64,000 bases of DNA from Sphingobacteriales bacterium JAD_PAG50586_3 (GTDB lineage: Bacteria > Bacteroidota > Bacteroidia > CAMBQF01), in assembly GCA_023213195.1 (NCBI GenBank), contig CP096135.1, forward strand, positions 494,548-558,547, in the 5' to 3' direction. The notes below the pieces were generated by a model. That model was given only the letters and a program-made list of their open reading frames with translations, searched no databases and had not been told where the DNA came from. The translations under genes and the position numbers were made by a program. Positions 9,716 to 19,405 of the stretch are shown here, piece by piece. Position 1 is the first letter of the stretch; each line of letters begins with the position of its first letter.

Positions 9716-10084
9716 CTATGTATTAATTTCTTTTACTATTTCTTCAAGTACCCAATTAATGTTGTTTTCTACATCAGGATTTTTAAATCGTATTACTTTA
9801 ATACTTAACTCGTTCAAATATCTGGTGCGGGCATCATCATATATCATCTCCTCTTCCTCCAAATGGTGTAGCCCGTCTAATTCAATTGCCAACATATGAG
9901 CAGGACAATAAAAATCCAATATATAATTTCCTACACTATGTTGCCTTCTAAATTTATATCCCTTTAATTTTTTGCCTTTCAATTCGTCCCACAACAATTT
10001 TTCTGCCGACGTAGCCTCATTTCTGAGCTCACGCCTGTATTCTTTCATTTCAGACAGGTTATGCAATTGCGTTCCAAACTTCAT
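9716..10084 (-). CDS. DUF559 endonuclease-fold protein
   Basis: A 122-residue protein with the DUF559 signature: RNEATSAEKLLWDELKGKKL, FRRQHSVGNYILDFYCP and ELDGLHHLEEEE. The fold is that of Vsr-like and restriction-type nucleases; the D and E residues in LDFYCP and IELDG are the likely metal ligands. The substrate of these single-domain proteins is not established. It interrupts the usually contiguous sigma-54 activator / lptE pair and is flanked by palindromes, which suggests recent insertion. Confidence 0.85.
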   Translation of the reverse strand: MKFGTQLHNLSEMKEYRRELRNEATSAEKLLWDELKGKKLKGYKFRRQHSVGNYILDFYCPAHMLAIELDGLHHLEEEEMIYDDARTRYLNELSIKVIRFKNPDVENNINWVLEEIVKEINT

Positions 10085-10138
10085 TTTTAGTATTAAACAC
10101 CCCCTCCTATCTTAGGAGGGGGCAGGAGGTGGTAGTCT

Positions 10139-11383
10139 TTACTCCAAGTTATACTCTTTTATCTTTCTATACAATGTCCTTTCTGATATGCCTAGTTCTT
10201 TTGCGGCATTGCGGCGGCGGCCTTTGTTTTTGTCCAATGCGCGTTTTATCAGTTCCAGTTCACGCTCTTGTAACGATAGCGACTCTACCTCAATTTCCTT
10301 AGGCTGTTGCATTGGGGTGCTATTGTAGCCCGTGGGTTGTTGGCGCTGTGGCATTATCTCTAAACCGGTGTTACGGTGCAATACGGGCTCATCATCATCG
10401 TGTTGCAGTTGGTGCAACATAGGTGTGCTTTCCTGCTGAAACTCAACGCCCGAAGTGCCAGTGTGAAGCAAATCGGCTACTACTTTTTTAAGGTCAGATA
10501 TGTCGCGCTTCATGTCAAACAACACCTTATACAATATCTCGCGTTCCGATAGGTCTGTATTGCCACCCTCAGGCTTATACAAGGCAGGCAGGTTGCTAAC
10601 GTTGTTATCGGGCAAATATTTTATTACCACATCGGCAGTAACGTTACGCTCCTTCTCCAAAATAGAAATTTGCTCAGCCACGTTTTTCAACTGGCGAATG
10701 TTGCCCGGCCAGCGGTAGTTTACCAAAACTGTTTGGGCCTGTTCATCTAACCGTACCGATGGCATTTTGTATTTCTCGGCAAAGTCGGCGGCAAACTTGC
10801 GAAATATTAAGGGGATATCCTCTTTACGCTCTCTTAACGACGGTACAAAAATGGGTACCGTGTTTAAGCGATAATACAAATCCTCTCTAAACTTGCCCTT
10901 AGCCACAGCCTCGGGAATGTTTACGTTGGTAGCCGCTACTACACGCACCTGTGTTTTTTGCACTTTTGATGAGCCCACGCGGATAAACTCGCCACTCTCT
11001 AACACCCTCAACAAGCGCACTTGCGTAAGCAACGGAAGCTCGGCCACCTCATCTAAAAAGATGGTGCCTCCATCTGCCACCTCAAAGTACCCTTTGCGGG
11101 CCTCGTTAGCTCCGGTAAAAGAGCCTTTTTCGTGGCCAAACAATTCGGAGTCTATAGTCCCCTCGGGTATGGCGCCGCAGTTTACAGCAATAAAGCTGCT
11201 GTGCTTGCGCGGACTTAAATTGTGTATGATTTTAGAAAACACCTCTTTACCTACGCCGCTTTCGCCGGTTATCAGCACGCTCATATCGGTAGCTGCTACC
11301 TGGTAGGCTGTTTCCAAGGCACGGTCTAGCATGGGCGAGTTACCCAAAATGCCAAACCGTTGTTTAATATCCTGAACTGTCAT
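10139..11383 (-). CDS. Sigma-54-dependent transcriptional activator
   Basis: A 414-residue protein made of an AAA+ sigma-54 interaction domain and a Fis-type DNA-binding end. The Walker A is GESGVGKE, the sigma-54 contact loop GSFTGA, Walker B GGTIFLDEVAEL, and the C-terminal helix-turn-helix RRNAAKELGISERTLYRKI. There is no N-terminal receiver or GAF domain, so control is probably by partner protein or expression level. The order regulator / lptE / TPR / secG is widely conserved in the phylum; targets are unknown. Confidence 0.9.
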   Translation of the reverse strand: MTVQDIKQRFGILGNSPMLDRALETAYQVAATDMSVLITGESGVGKEVFSKIIHNLSPRKHSSFIAVNCGAIPEGTIDSELFGHEKGSFTGANEARKGYFEVADGGTIFLDEVAELPLLTQVRLLRVLESGEFIRVGSSKVQKTQVRVVAATNVNIPEAVAKGKFREDLYYRLNTVPIFVPSLRERKEDIPLIFRKFAADFAEKYKMPSVRLDEQAQTVLVNYRWPGNIRQLKNVAEQISILEKERNVTADVVIKYLPDNNVSNLPALYKPEGGNTDLSEREILYKVLFDMKRDISDLKKVVADLLHTGTSGVEFQQESTPMLHQLQHDDDEPVLHRNTGLEIMPQRQQPTGYNSTPMQQPKEIEVESLSLQERELELIKRALDKNKGRRRNAAKELGISERTLYRKIKEYNLE

Positions 11384-11667
11384 TATTTCTCTATCTCAAT
11401 AATCCTACTAACCTAGGATTTGTTGACAAAGTTAAAAAAATGCGACAGGTTGGCAGGAAAAGACATCCTATAAATTTACTTTATCACACCAAAGAAGATA
11501 TTCCTAACTTTGGTATTAGAGCTGCGATACAGATAGGGCTGTAAGGGGTCGGGGGTCAGGGTTCAGAAATTAGAAATTAGAACAGAATTATACTATAGTT
11601 CAGTGTGAGGAATAATACAGCACTAGGCTTTAGCCTCAGGTGGCCATATAAAACTGGACAAAATTTA

Positions 11668-11732
11668 CTTAACCCCGCACTTTAGTGTGGGGACAACACA
11701 AAGTAGCGCAACTATTGGGCTTTAGCCCTGAC
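11668..11732. repeat. REP-type direct repeat, copy 1
   Basis: This 65-base unit is identical to 11761-11825. It contains an imperfect palindrome (ccccgcact / agtgtgggg) and a second small palindrome (gggctttagccc). An inverted match closes the element at 12314-12340, so the units flank the transposase gene. Confidence 0.8.
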
Positions 11733-11760
11733 TATTGATAGATTAGATTGAGAAACTCTG

Positions 11761-11825
11761 CTTAACCCCGCACTTTAGTGTGGGGACAACACAAAGTAGC
11801 GCAACTATTGGGCTTTAGCCCTGAC
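11761..11825. repeat. REP-type direct repeat, copy 2
   Basis: Identical to 11668-11732 over 65 bases, 28 bases downstream of it and 28 bases before the transposase start. Paired REP units next to a Y1 transposase are the usual arrangement for REP-associated transposases. Confidence 0.8.
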
Positions 11826-11853
11826 TTTTATATTTTAGCCAAAAACGAAGAAT

Positions 11854-12287
11854 ATGTCTTACGCAAAAATATGGGTACATATAGTCTGGGGTACTAAAAA
11901 CCGCGAGCCTGTTTTAGACAAAAATGCTTAAGGACATTACTGTTTGAACACATAAGGAGCAATGCAAAAGAGAAAGGTATTTACATTGATTTCATAAACG
12001 GAATGCCAGAACATATCCATTGCCTAGTTGCATTAAATGCAGACATTCCATTATCTAAAACACTACAATTACTTAAAGGGGAATCTGCCTTTTGGGCTAA
12101 TAAAGAGGGATTAATTAAAGGAAAACTTGAATGGGCACATGAATACTTTGCAGGCTCTGTTAGTGAATCGCAAGTAGATAAAGTAAGAGAGTACATTAAA
12201 AATCAGGAAGAGCATCATCGTAAAATAACTTTTAAGGAAGAATTTGATGCTTTTATAGAAAAGTATAAATTAGAAGTTCAGGGCTAA
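11854..12287 (+). CDS. REP-associated Y1 (IS200-like) transposase, frameshifted
   Basis: The protein starts MSYAKIWVHIVWGTKNREPV and continues, after one missing T near 11928, through FINGMPEHIHCLVAL to ITFKEEFDAFIEKYK. HIH is the metal-binding HUH motif; the Y1 tyrosine is probably in the C-terminal helix (VREYIKNQEEHHR). The length, about 144 residues, fits the family. Such enzymes nick and move single-stranded REP hairpins. The nearby identical repeats and the inverted copy support a complete domesticated element. Confidence 0.85.
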
Positions 12288-12340
12288 AGCCCATGCTCTT
12301 GTTGTCCGATTCAGCCCCCACACTAAAGTGCGGGGTTAAG
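12276..12340. repeat. REP-type repeat, inverted copy
   Basis: The segment 12314-12340 is the reverse complement of the start of the 65-base unit, and GGGCTAAAGCCC at about 12281 matches its other palindrome. It ends the transposase-REP unit on the right. Confidence 0.75.
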
Positions 12341-12373
12341 CATTTTTAATACGATTAAATATGGGATTATTTT

Positions 12374-13243
12374 CTATTCTTTTCTAACACGAACGATTAA
12401 TACCCAACAGGGTGCTAAGGTAGTTTTTGTTTCCAACGTATCGTTAATTAACTCAGGGCCGGGAGTGCCAATGCCGCCGCGGATTATAGCGCGTTTAACA
12501 TTTAGTGTTGCATTTTCCTGCACTGCTTTTATCTCGGCTTTATCTGCACCATAATAAATTATCGCATTCACATCCATGTGCGATGCAAACTGAGCTAATA
12601 GCTCTTTACGAGTACCGGTGATGATGTTTATTACACCTCCGGGAAGGTCAGACGTAGCCAACACTTCGGCAAAGGTAACTGCCCCTAATGGTTGTGATTC
12701 TGATGCTAAAACTATGCACGCATTTCCGCCGGTAATACAGGGAATAACCGCATCAACCAAGCCTAATAATGAAGGTCTTTCGGGTGCTATAATGCTTACT
12801 ACGCCTGTAGCTTCAGGATAAGAGAAGTTAAAATGTTTTGAAGCGACAGGGTTTACACTGCTGTATATCTGTTGGTATTTATCGGCCCAACCGGCGTAGT
12901 ACACAATCAGGTCTATGGCTTGAGAAACCTCCGTAACAGCCTTTGCAGAGGTTAAACCTTGCAATACCAACTCATCAACAAACTGGCTTTTGCGGCCTTC
13001 CATCATCTCTGCAATACGGTAAATTATCTGGCTGCGGTTGTAGGCAGTTTTGCCACTCCACTCGCCAAAGGCTTTGCGGGCAGCCTCTACAGCGTTCCTA
13101 AAGTCTTTACGCGAGCCTAAACAGATGTTAGCAATGGTGTTGCCTTTTTTATCGGCCAGTGCATAATAGCGGGCGCTCTCGGTACGCGGAAACTGTCCAC
13201 CGATATACATTTTATATGTTTTTAAAACTTCCAAGCGTGGCAT
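12374..13243 (-). CDS. Truncated, non-catalytic aldehyde dehydrogenase-like protein
   Basis: A 289-residue protein with only the N-terminal, NAD-binding part of the ALDH fold (MYIGGQFPRTESARYYAL, KAFGEWSGKTAYNRSQIIYR, VYYAGWADKY, GVVSIIAPERP). No catalytic Cys motif or ELGGK-type Glu is present. Its start lies two bases beyond the stop of the full ALDH. The pair recalls ALDH16, in which a complete ALDH domain is followed by a shorter degenerate one, here as separate chains. The role would be structural; that is inference. Confidence 0.8.
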   Translation of the reverse strand: MPRLEVLKTYKMYIGGQFPRTESARYYALADKKGNTIANICLGSRKDFRNAVEAARKAFGEWSGKTAYNRSQIIYRIAEMMEGRKSQFVDELVLQGLTSAKAVTEVSQAIDLIVYYAGWADKYQQIYSSVNPVASKHFNFSYPEATGVVSIIAPERPSLLGLVDAVIPCITGGNACIVLASESQPLGAVTFAEVLATSDLPGGVINIITGTRKELLAQFASHMDVNAIIYYGADKAEIKAVQENATLNVKRAIIRGGIGTPGPELINDTLETKTTLAPCWVLIVRVRKE

Positions 13244-13245
13244 AT

Positions 13246-14732
13246 TTAGTCAAATTTTAAGTATGGCAGCAGCCCGTGCAGGCCACCTTCGCGACCAAAG
13301 CCGCTTTCTTTATATCCGCCAAATGGCGATGTAGGGTCAAACTTGTTGTAGGTATTAGCCCAAACAACGCCGGCCCTTAGCTTTTGAGTTACCTTAAATA
13401 TCTTCGAGCCTTTATCTGTCCACACTCCGGCTGATAAACCGTAAGGGGTGTTATTGGCTTTTTCAATTACCTCATCAATAGTGCGAAATGTTTGTACGGC
13501 TAATACAGGCCCGAAAATCTCTTCCTGCACTACCCTGTGGCTTTGCGATACGTTTAAGAACAATGTTGGCTTGCACCAATATCCTTTTGATGGGATTGAG
13601 CATTTAGGCTGATAAATTTCAGCACCTTCATTCACTCCAATTTTTAGGTATTTGTTGATGGTTGCCAGTTGCTCTTTAGAGTTGATAGCGCCAACATCGG
13701 TATTCTTATCTAATGGGTCGCCAACCACAAGGGTTTGCATGCGGTCTTTCAGTTTGCGTATAACCTCATCGGCCACACTTTCTTGCACAAACAGTCGCGA
13801 ACCCGCGCAACACACATGGCCTTGGTTAAAGAAAATACCGTTTACAATACCCTCTACGGCTTGGTCCAAAGCAGCATCTTCAAATATAATGTTAGCGGCT
13901 TTTCCACCAAGCTCCAGCGTTAATTTTTACCCGTTCCGGCAATGGCTTTCTGTATGATTTTGCCTACATCGGTAGAGCCGGTAAAAGCAATTTTATCAAC
14001 GTCGGGGTGATTAACAATAGCGGCACCTGTTGCACCTGCACCGGTTACAATATTTACCACGCCCGCAGGTAAGCCTGCATCGCGAATTATCTCGGCCAGT
14101 TTTAAGGCCGTTAGTGGCGTAGTTTCTGCCGGTTTCAATACTACCGTGTTACCTGCTGCTAAGGCGGGGGCTATTTTCCAGGCGGCCATTAGCAGCGGAA
14201 AGTTCCACGGAATAATTTGCCCTGCAACACCTAAACTTTTAGGCTTGCGGCCGGGGCTTATATAATCCAGTTTATCGGCCCAACCGGCATAGTAAAAGAA
14301 ATGCGCGGCAGCTAATGGCACATCCACATCGCGGCTTTCGCGGATAGGCTTGCCACCATCCATGGTTTCTATAACTGCCAATTCGCGGCTGCGTTCCTGC
14401 ATAAGGCGGGCAATGCGGTAAATGTATTTAGCGCGTTCGGCTGCGGGCATTTTGCCCCACTCGCCATTGTAGGCTTTGCGGGCAGCTTTAACGGCTGCAT
14501 CAACATCGGCGGCGTTGCCATCGGCTACTTCGGCCAGTTTTTCTTCGGTAGAAGGGCTATAGGTAGCAAAGTATTTCTTAGAGTTGGGCTCAACAAATTT
14601 ACCATCAATAAAATGGCCGTAACGCTTTTCCAGCTTAATGTGGCCGGTACTTTCAGGGGCAGGATCGTAATCCCACGCACCCGAAAATTTTAAGGGTTCT
14701 ATTGCTCCAGTATCGTTTTTCTTTTTTGCCAT
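13246..14732 (-). CDS. Aldehyde dehydrogenase (frameshifted)
   Basis: A full ALDH of about 495 residues from MAKKKNDTGAIEPLKF (ATG 14732). Features: IIPWNFPLLMAAWKIAPALA, FTGSTDVGK, GGKAANIIFEDA, catalytic NQGHVCCAGSR, and EEIFGPVLAVQTF. The frame breaks near 13925 in an A run; one added A gives GKKLTLELGGK. It oxidises an aldehyde with NAD(P). Because deoC lies just upstream, acetaldehyde from deoxyribose 5-phosphate cleavage is the likely substrate. The membrane-protein gene at 14734 ends one base upstream. Confidence 0.9.
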
Positions 14733-14733
14733 A

Positions 14734-15921
14734 CTATTCGGGGTTGAAAATAGGAGGTTCAAATAACAAACCATTCCCGCTATTGCTTAAACTATCCAGC
14801 GACCGGTAAAAATCATCGCTATTTAAATACTTATCTTCATCAACCAAACTATCGCGAAACTCTTCGAAATAGCCTTCGTATTTATATTGAAACTCATCTT
14901 CGTTAGCAATGCCTTTAGAGCCTATTGCTTTTGTGCTAAGCTCTTCGTATTTGCGCTTTAGCGAGTTGTTGCAACGCCCATAATCTTTAACAATACGGTT
15001 GTAACCGGTATTAAAATCATTTCGCAATTTGCTAATATCATCTGCTGTAGAGCTATTAAGTTTTACCATGTAGGCCTTTACATGCTTATCCATTTTCTCT
15101 ACCTTTTCTTTCTCGCACTCGCAACCCTTTATAGCCAACTCTTTAATTTCGCTATCGTAGTTATTAGAAAAATATAACTTGTAGAAAAGGATAGAACTGC
15201 CTAAAAGCATTACCACCGCTATAATACCCCATTTGTTATTGCGCAGTAAATCTTCCATGCTTATAACCTTTACAGGGGCATAAATAACCTTGCCATTTTC
15301 TTCGCCAACAGCTGTCTCGGTATATTTTAGCCTGTAATAGCCGGCAATGGCAATTATGCCAAAGGTGGCTGTTGCCAGCCAATAGGCCATGGTAAAGTCG
15401 GCTTTAAGAATATAAGAAAACTTCTCGCTTACCATGTTGCTTAGCGATGAATTGAGCAGAAGCATACTAATTGTACCAGTAAGCCCTGATGCTATGGCTA
15501 CGTAACCCTTATTATTTTCGTAGACAAACATAAACAACAGCAAGCCCAATGCGGCCGTTATTAATGATATAATGGCAAATGTATTAGAAGGGATACGCAT
15601 AGCCTCTACCCGCGTGCCTTTTTTGTCTTTATAGGTTTTGTATATGGGGTTTAGCAGTTCGCGGAATTCCTTTTCTTCGGCACCTTTTTTAAGTAGCGGG
15701 TTTGCCTCTACATATTTTCCAATAACCAATTCGTAGCCTGTTACAGAGCCTGTTGATGCGCCCAGGTGGTCTACATTACATTTAAAGTCGCAAAAAGAAA
15801 AGGCGAATAGTATAAAAATAGACACATACCCCAAGGGGATAACCGAGCGGTTGCCGGCCCATAAACGCCCCGAAAACAGGGTATTTATAATGCTAAGGGG
15901 TTGCGGATTGTTATTTTCCAT
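14734..15921 (-). CDS. Multi-pass membrane protein of unknown function
   Basis: A 395-residue protein. Membrane segments are visible near residues 26-45 (GYVSIFILFAFSFC), 113-135, 140-160, 177-195 and 228-247 (WGIIAVVMLLGSSILFYKLY). The C-terminal 145 residues are soluble, charged and probably helical, with a Cys pair CECEK. It lies 11 bases past deoC and one base before the ALDH, so it is in the same operon. I do not recognise a family; a role linked to aldehyde or deoxynucleoside use is only inferred from position. Confidence 0.65.
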   Translation of the reverse strand: MENNNPQPLSIINTLFSGRLWAGNRSVIPLGYVSIFILFAFSFCDFKCNVDHLGASTGSVTGYELVIGKYVEANPLLKKGAEEKEFRELLNPIYKTYKDKKGTRVEAMRIPSNTFAIISLITAALGLLLFMFVYENNKGYVAIASGLTGTISMLLLNSSLSNMVSEKFSYILKADFTMAYWLATATFGIIAIAGYYRLKYTETAVGEENGKVIYAPVKVISMEDLLRNNKWGIIAVVMLLGSSILFYKLYFSNNYDSEIKELAIKGCECEKEKVEKMDKHVKAYMVKLNSSTADDISKLRNDFNTGYNRIVKDYGRCNNSLKRKYEELSTKAIGSKGIANEDEFQYKYEGYFEEFRDSLVDEDKYLNSDDFYRSLDSLSNSGNGLLFEPPIFNPE

Positions 15922-15932
15922 TTAGGGTTGGT

Positions 15933-16843
15933 TTAGTCTTTAGAAAAGTAGTCAAGGCTTTGGTACACGCCTGTTTGTTCTTTTACCAGTTGCATTAGCA
16001 CATCGTTTGCCAAGCTGCTGGCCCCAAAGCGGAATAATTCGTTATTCAGCCAGTCAATACCAAGGTTTCTTTTACCATTACTCAGGTATTGCAATGCCAG
16101 CTTCGATTTGGCAATACCCCCGCAGGTTTCATGCCTATTTTAATGCCTGTTTTATAGTAGTGGTCGCGTATGGCTTCCAGCATTACAAGGGTAACGGGCA
16201 GGGTAGCGGCAGGCTGTACTTTTCCGGTTGATGTTTTTATAAAATCGCCACCGGCAGCAATAGCAATATCGCTGGCTAAGCGCACGTTATCAAGCGTTTC
16301 CAACTCACCTGTTTCCAAAATAACTTTTAGGTGGGCTTTGCCGCAGGCTTCTTTAATGGCGGCTATTTCATCAAACACAAAGTTATATTCTCCCGCTAAA
16401 AATTTGCCGCGAGATATGACCATGTCAATCTCATCGGCACCATTATCAACCGCAAACTTTGTGTCATCAATTTTAACACTCATAGGCCCTTGCCCCGATG
16501 GAAATGCTGTAGACACCGCAGCAACATTAATCTTAGCATCTCCCAAGGCTTTTTTGGCGGTAGCCACCATGGTGGGGTACACGCATATAGCAGCAACGGT
16601 TGGCAGGCCCGGAAAAACATCGTGCAAATGGGCGGCTTTATAGCAAAGCTGCTTTACTTTTCCTTCGCTGTCTTTGCCCTCAAGGGTGGTAAGGTCCATC
16701 ATGGTAAGGGCCATTTTAAGCGCCTCTACCTTGCTTTCCTTTTTTATGCTGCGGGTATTTAGACGGGCCACGCGTTCTTCAACGCCAATGGTGTCTATCT
16801 CTACACGTTCTACAGGAATGTATTTAGGTAACTTGTTACTCAT
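15933..16843 (-). CDS. deoC: Deoxyribose-phosphate aldolase (frameshifted)
   Basis: DERA of about 303 residues, the longer form. It cleaves 2-deoxyribose 5-phosphate to glyceraldehyde 3-phosphate and acetaldehyde. The Schiff-base Lys lies in FIKTSTGK and the relay Lys in GMKPAGG; AICVYPTMV and ETGELETLDNVRLA are also typical. The frame breaks near 16118 in a run of five G (minus strand): one added G gives AGGIAKSKLALQYL and the chain runs on to DYFSKD at 15933. It heads the operon with the membrane protein and the two ALDH genes. Confidence 0.92.
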
Positions 16844-16927
16844 TAAGACAAATGTAGCGAATAGGGTATAGCGTATAGCGTATAGGGAATAGATTTTTTA
16901 ACAACCAGCCCTAAAGAATTTTTATAG

Positions 16928-16967
16928 TCCCCCTCTCTATTGGAGAGGGGGATTTAGGGGTGAGGCT
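16928..16967. repeat. Dispersed palindromic repeat (CCCCCT...AGGGGG)
   Basis: The core ccccctctc / gagaggggg is followed by ATTTAGGGGTGAGG. A close relative lies at 63008-63052, and looser ones flank the DUF559 gene. It sits just past the tonB-like gene stop and could also end that transcript. Confidence 0.55.
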
Positions 16968-16968
16968 A

Positions 16969-17697
16969 TTAATTCTCAAAATCAAACCGTACGGGGAAGG
17001 TAACGTAGAAGTCTACCGGGCGGCCTTTGCGTTCGCCGGGAACCCACGGCGGCATGGTTTTAAACACGCGCACCACTTCAGCATCCAGGCCTGAGTTGCG
17101 CACGCCTTTCAGCACAATAACATCGCGCAATCCACCTGTTGCACTAACATAAAAGCTTAAATATACAGGGCCGGAGTAGCCGTTTTTGCGCGAAAAATCG
17201 GGGTATTTAAGGTTGGCCCGGAGAAAGTCGTACATAGCAGCCTCCCCACCGGGAAATTCCGGCTTTTTATCTACCTTAATCATGTTAGCAGGCAGCGGTT
17301 CGCTGCTGTTTTTCATGGCAGAAGTATCAGGCCTTTTTTGATTATTGGTTGGGGTTACATCAACCGGTTTTACAGGGGTTACAATGGGCGTAACCTTAAC
17401 CGGGGTTGTTTTTATCGGGGTAATATTGTCAATGGTTTTAAGGGGCTTAACCGTTTGCTTGTTGGGCTGCGGTTTGGCATTGTCAGCAATGGGCTTAAAC
17501 ACATATACCTCTTTGGCAATGTACATGTTAGATGTATCTTGTGGCGAGAAATAAAAATCTTCCGCCTCTACTGTTGTCCAGTTAAAAGCAAAGTACACCA
17601 TGCCCAATACCAGTAGCAGAGCAATCTCAAAGTAAATGAAACGCTTCTGCTCAAGGTCGGCCTTGGGGGTTTTCTTCGGTTTTAAAACAGATTCCAT
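16969..17697 (-). CDS. TonB-family energy transducer
   Basis: A 242-residue protein: short cytoplasmic N-terminus, one membrane helix (YFEIALLLVLGMVYFAF), a Thr/Pro/Val/Lys-rich periplasmic spacer (about 80-125) and a C-terminal TonB domain (PEFPGGEAAMYDFLRANLKY, SGPVYLSFYVSATGGL, VFKTMPPWVPGERKGRPV). TonB proteins pass proton-motive energy from ExbBD to outer-membrane receptors. No exbB or exbD lies nearby. Many Bacteroidota have several such proteins, so the partner receptor cannot be named. Confidence 0.88.
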   Translation of the reverse strand: MESVLKPKKTPKADLEQKRFIYFEIALLLVLGMVYFAFNWTTVEAEDFYFSPQDTSNMYIAKEVYVFKPIADNAKPQPNKQTVKPLKTIDNITPIKTTPVKVTPIVTPVKPVDVTPTNNQKRPDTSAMKNSSEPLPANMIKVDKKPEFPGGEAAMYDFLRANLKYPDFSRKNGYSGPVYLSFYVSATGGLRDVIVLKGVRNSGLDAEVVRVFKTMPPWVPGERKGRPVDFYVTFPVRFDFEN

Positions 17698-17737
17698 ATA
17701 AGATTACCCCAAAGGGCTGCAAAAACCAAGCCTAAGC

Positions 17738-18118
17738 TTAGTGGCCTATAAGTGCGCGGTATGCTTCTGCCGTTAAAAGGCCGTCCACATCAGCAACATT
17801 GGCTACTTTGGCTTTAATCATCCAGCCTTCGCCGTAAGAGTCGGTGTTAACCAACTCAGGGTTTCCGTCAAGGGCAGGGTTAACCTCTAGCACCTCGCCG
17901 GTAACAGGCATAAATAGGTCCGATACGGTTTTAACAGCCTCTACAGTGCCAAAAACGCTGTCTTTATCTACGCTGTCGCCAACGGTAGTAATATCAACAA
18001 ACACAATATCGCCAAGTTCGCTTTGGGCAAATTCGGTAATACCAATGGTTGCTGTATCGCCATCTAAACGCACCCACTCGTGGTCTTTAGTATACTTAAG
18101 TTCTTCAGGAAAGTTCAT
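17738..18118 (-). CDS. gcvH: Glycine cleavage system H protein
   Basis: A 126-residue lipoyl carrier. The lipoylated Lys is K63 in [18 protein letters not shown]; the start [20 protein letters not shown] and [17 protein letters not shown] fit the family closely. It shuttles the aminomethyl group between the P and T proteins of the glycine cleavage system. It lies 40 bases before the tonB-like gene on the same strand; gcvP and gcvT are not in the window. Confidence 0.95.
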   Translation of the reverse strand: MNFPEELKYTKDHEWVRLDGDTATIGITEFAQSELGDIVFVDITTVGDSVDKDSVFGTVEAVKTVSDLFMPVTGEVLEVNPALDGNPELVNTDSYGEGWMIKAKVANVADVDGLLTAEAYRALIGH

Positions 18119-18198
18119 AGTGAAATATTATTGGCTCAAAAATAAGATTTTCTAGTTAAGTATCAATAAGTGTAGAAATATATATAATGCAAAATCCT

Positions 18199-18375
18199 TT
18201 ATAGGGTTTTTACAATTTCCCTAATTGTATCAATTAAGAATTTAGTTTCTTCAATGTGATGTTGCTCTAATCGTCTATATCTTTCTTCCCAAGTTAAACT
18301 AGCATCATCGTTGTACTTTTCAACTTTAATCCATTTATAGGTTTCTAGTATTTGTTGTTTTTTCAATTCGTCCAT
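18199..18375 (-). CDS. Small hypothetical protein (58 aa)
   Basis: An ATG at 18375 opens a 58-residue frame: MDELKKQQILETYKWIKVEK ... IREIVKTL. It is highly charged and predicted mostly helical, with TWEERYRRLEQHHIEETK in the middle. It lies between era and gcvH, 30 bases past the era stop, so it is probably co-transcribed. I do not recognise a family. Confidence 0.5.
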   Translation of the reverse strand: MDELKKQQILETYKWIKVEKYNDDASLTWEERYRRLEQHHIEETKFLIDTIREIVKTL

Positions 18376-18405
18376 ACCAAGTTTTATCCTATTTGATTGT
18401 GCTTA

Positions 18406-19281
18406 CTACAACTCGTAGCCGTGTTGTTTTAAAAAGCGCTCATCGTTGCGCCAGTCGGGCTTAACCTTAACATATAGTTCAAGAAACACCTTTTGGTCAA
18501 GGAATTTCTCCATATCAATACGGGCCTGTGTGCCTACCTTTTTAAGCATAGAGCCTTTGTGGCCTATTAATATGCCTTTTTGGGTTTCTCGCGCTACCAC
18601 AATATTGGCGCGTATGCGGGTAATGGTTTCTTCTTCTTTAAACTCTTCAATCTCCACCTCGCAGCTGTAGGGTATTTCTTGCGAGTAGTTGTTAAAAATC
18701 TTCTCGCGTATAATCTCCGATACAAAAAAGCGCTCGGGCCTGTCGGTAAGGGCTTCTTTATCGTAAAAAGGTTCGCCTTCGGGCAGCAGCGCTGTAAGGG
18801 TTTCCAGCAGCGAGTCGGTACCCAGGCCTTCTAAGGCTGAAAGCAATATAACCTGTGCCTTTGGTAACAGGGCCTGCCATTGGCCAATACGTTCTTTTAC
18901 GGTGGGCTGGTCTACGGTATCAACCTTGTTAAGGGCCAGTATTACGGGCACGGTAGCGTGTACTACCTTTTCCATAATCTCGTTGGGCTCAATGGGTTCT
19001 TTAATATCGGCAACGTACAGTATAACATCAGCATCGGTAAGGGCGCTGCGTACAAACTTCATCATACTGTCGTGCAGCTTGTAGCCGGGCTTAACAATAC
19101 CGGGGGTGTCAGAAAAAACCAACTGAAACTCCGGCCCATTAACTATACCCAGAATACGGTGACGGGTAGTTTGTGCCTTGGGGGTGATGATTGACAAACG
19201 TTCACCGGTAAGGATGTTCATTAGGGTTGACTTGCCCGCATTGGGTTTGCCTATGATATTTACGAATCCTGCTTTGTGCAT
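18406..19281 (-). CDS. era: Ribosome-maturation GTPase Era
   Basis: A 291-residue GTPase: G1 GKPNAGKS (residues 11-18), G2 region TTRHRI, G3 DTPGI, G4 NKVD, then a C-terminal KH domain with the signature IGHKGSMLKKVGTQAR. Era binds the 3' end of 16S rRNA and assists 30S assembly. The length is normal and the frame is intact. It is followed by two small co-directional genes and gcvH. Confidence 0.95.
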   Translation of the reverse strand: MHKAGFVNIIGKPNAGKSTLMNILTGERLSIITPKAQTTRHRILGIVNGPEFQLVFSDTPGIVKPGYKLHDSMMKFVRSALTDADVILYVADIKEPIEPNEIMEKVVHATVPVILALNKVDTVDQPTVKERIGQWQALLPKAQVILLSALEGLGTDSLLETLTALLPEGEPFYDKEALTDRPERFFVSEIIREKIFNNYSQEIPYSCEVEIEEFKEEETITRIRANIVVARETQKGILIGHKGSMLKKVGTQARIDMEKFLDQKVFLELYVKVKPDWRNDERFLKQHGYEL

Positions 19282-19405
19282 AGGGCAAAGGTAGGCATTA
19301 AAGGGATTAGGGGCGAGGGGTTTGGGGCGAGTTATTCAAATTGAAGTAGTTCTATGTGCATTAGTACAGAAAAAAGTGGGCAGGCTATTCAACCATAAAT
19401 TATTG

